41,240 bases of DNA from Synergistales bacterium (GTDB lineage Bacteria; Synergistota; Synergistia; Synergistales; Aminobacteriaceae), in NCBI GenBank assembly GCA_025997955.1, contig BNVH01000027.1:1-41240 (forward strand), written 5' to 3'. The translations under genes were made by a program, and so were the position numbers. This document shows positions 40,870 through 41,240 of this stretch, in pieces. The notes beneath the pieces were generated by a model. It ran no database searches and was not told the DNA's origin. It saw only the letters and a program-made list of their open reading frames with translations. Position 1 is the stretch's first letter, and each line of letters opens with the position of its first letter.

Positions 40870-41240
40870 TTACACACCCCAAACCCAAACGCTTTGCCCA
40901 TCATACTCCTCTACGCGCTCATATATCTTCTCGTCCCAAGTCTTACTAGGCCGCTCATCACATATTATCAAGTGCGACTCGCTGGTGGCGCAAACGGTCG
41001 CGTAACGAGCGGTCTGCTCTAAACCCTCAGGGAGAACTTTACTCTGATTATGAGATTTGGTTCTTATTGTTTTGAGCTCTATGACTATCCTCTGCTTCTT
41101 GCCCCAGCGCACGCACAAGTCCACCCGTCCGCTCCCCAAAGCGTACTCTCTGTCTATAAGGCCGCCGCTGTTTACGATTCTCTGCAAAAAAGCCTGAAGC
41201 AATAACTGAAACCCAGCTTCTTTGTAGTCAAAACGCTCAA
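40870..41240 (-). CDS. C-terminal part of ATPase with PD-(D/E)XK domain (partial, cut by window edge)
   Basis: The open frame continues off the right edge; 123 residues are visible up to the stop at 40870-40872. It contains FDYKEAGFQLLLQAFLQRIV, the nuclease-like motif S-G-R-V-D-L...R-I-V-I-E-L-K (D, then E-x-K), and the closing WDEKIYERVEEYDGQSVWVWGV. This pattern is typical of the C-terminus of AAA-ATPase-like/DUF1703 proteins with a PD-(D/E)XK domain. The ATPase part lies outside the window. It is upstream of the toxin-antitoxin pair in transcription order. Confidence 0.6.
   Translation of the reverse strand, partial: ERFDYKEAGFQLLLQAFLQRIVNSGGLIDREYALGSGRVDLCVRWGKKQRIVIELKTIRTKSHNQSKVLPEGLEQTARYATVCATSESHLIICDERPSKTWDEKIYERVEEYDGQSVWVWGV

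Overview
The window looks like the replication-origin region of an anaerobic, fermentative, didermic bacterium. The evidence is dnaA, dnaN and recF flanked by DnaA boxes, a BamB-like lipoprotein, TatA/TatC, a class 1B PyrD/PyrK pair, AdhE and a hemerythrin, with no respiratory genes in view. Two DUF3782-type coiled-coil/nuclease proteins, strong AGGAGG ribosome sites and the YvrJ/DUF1659/DUF2922 cassette fit Synergistota or a Firmicutes-like relative. Synergistota is my preferred inference, but I cannot confirm it from sequence alone.

Layout. 1-2400: the 3' end of a gene of uncertain family, a terminator, then a PQQ/beta-propeller lipoprotein and a CPHC thioredoxin-like protein. These two genes are bracketed by two inverted copies of a ~205-bp element that carries a tiny conserved ORF and several hairpins. 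2406-3431: threonine aldolase. 3452-9578 (minus strand, probably one or two operons): a TMEM43-like membrane protein, tatA, tatC, a small membrane protein, tsaE, tsaB, comM, pyrK, pyrD. 9703-14002: a DUF3782-like nuclease, an APH-family kinase and adhE. 14018-15230: a minus-strand cassette of four very small genes (DUF1659, DUF2922, YvrJ, M15 peptidase) with two hairpin terminators. 15240-17160: a repeat-rich segment carrying a Fic protein and a bacteriohemerythrin, each behind a TTGACT-N17-TATAAT promoter. 17150-21510: recF, dnaN and dnaA on the minus strand with DnaA boxes on both sides of dnaA (bipartite oriC).

Right of the origin every main gene is on the plus strand up to 40 kb, as expected for leading-strand genes leaving an origin. 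They are a cysteine desulfurase-like protein, a second DUF3782 protein, an acyl-ACP thioesterase, TrkA-TrkH potassium uptake, and a membrane/spermidine-synthase-like fusion. Next comes a sugar module (mglBAC-type transporter, 3-hydroxyacyl-CoA-dehydrogenase-family enzyme, LacI regulator, 6-phosphogluconolactonase-family protein) and a ferric-iron-type ABC transporter (three genes). The right edge has a GNAT/DUF1778 toxin-antitoxin pair and the C-terminal part of an ATPase/PD-(D/E)XK protein.

Three things stand out. First is the duplicated mini-ORF element, with its Shine-Dalgarno sequence inside a GAAA-loop hairpin and apparent coding and structural conservation. Second is the compact YvrJ/DUF1659/DUF2922/M15 cassette. 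Third is a recurring pattern of short in-frame tandem duplications at translation starts (721, 33873, 36281), one of which lies in a two-frame overlap between a dehydrogenase and a LacI regulator.
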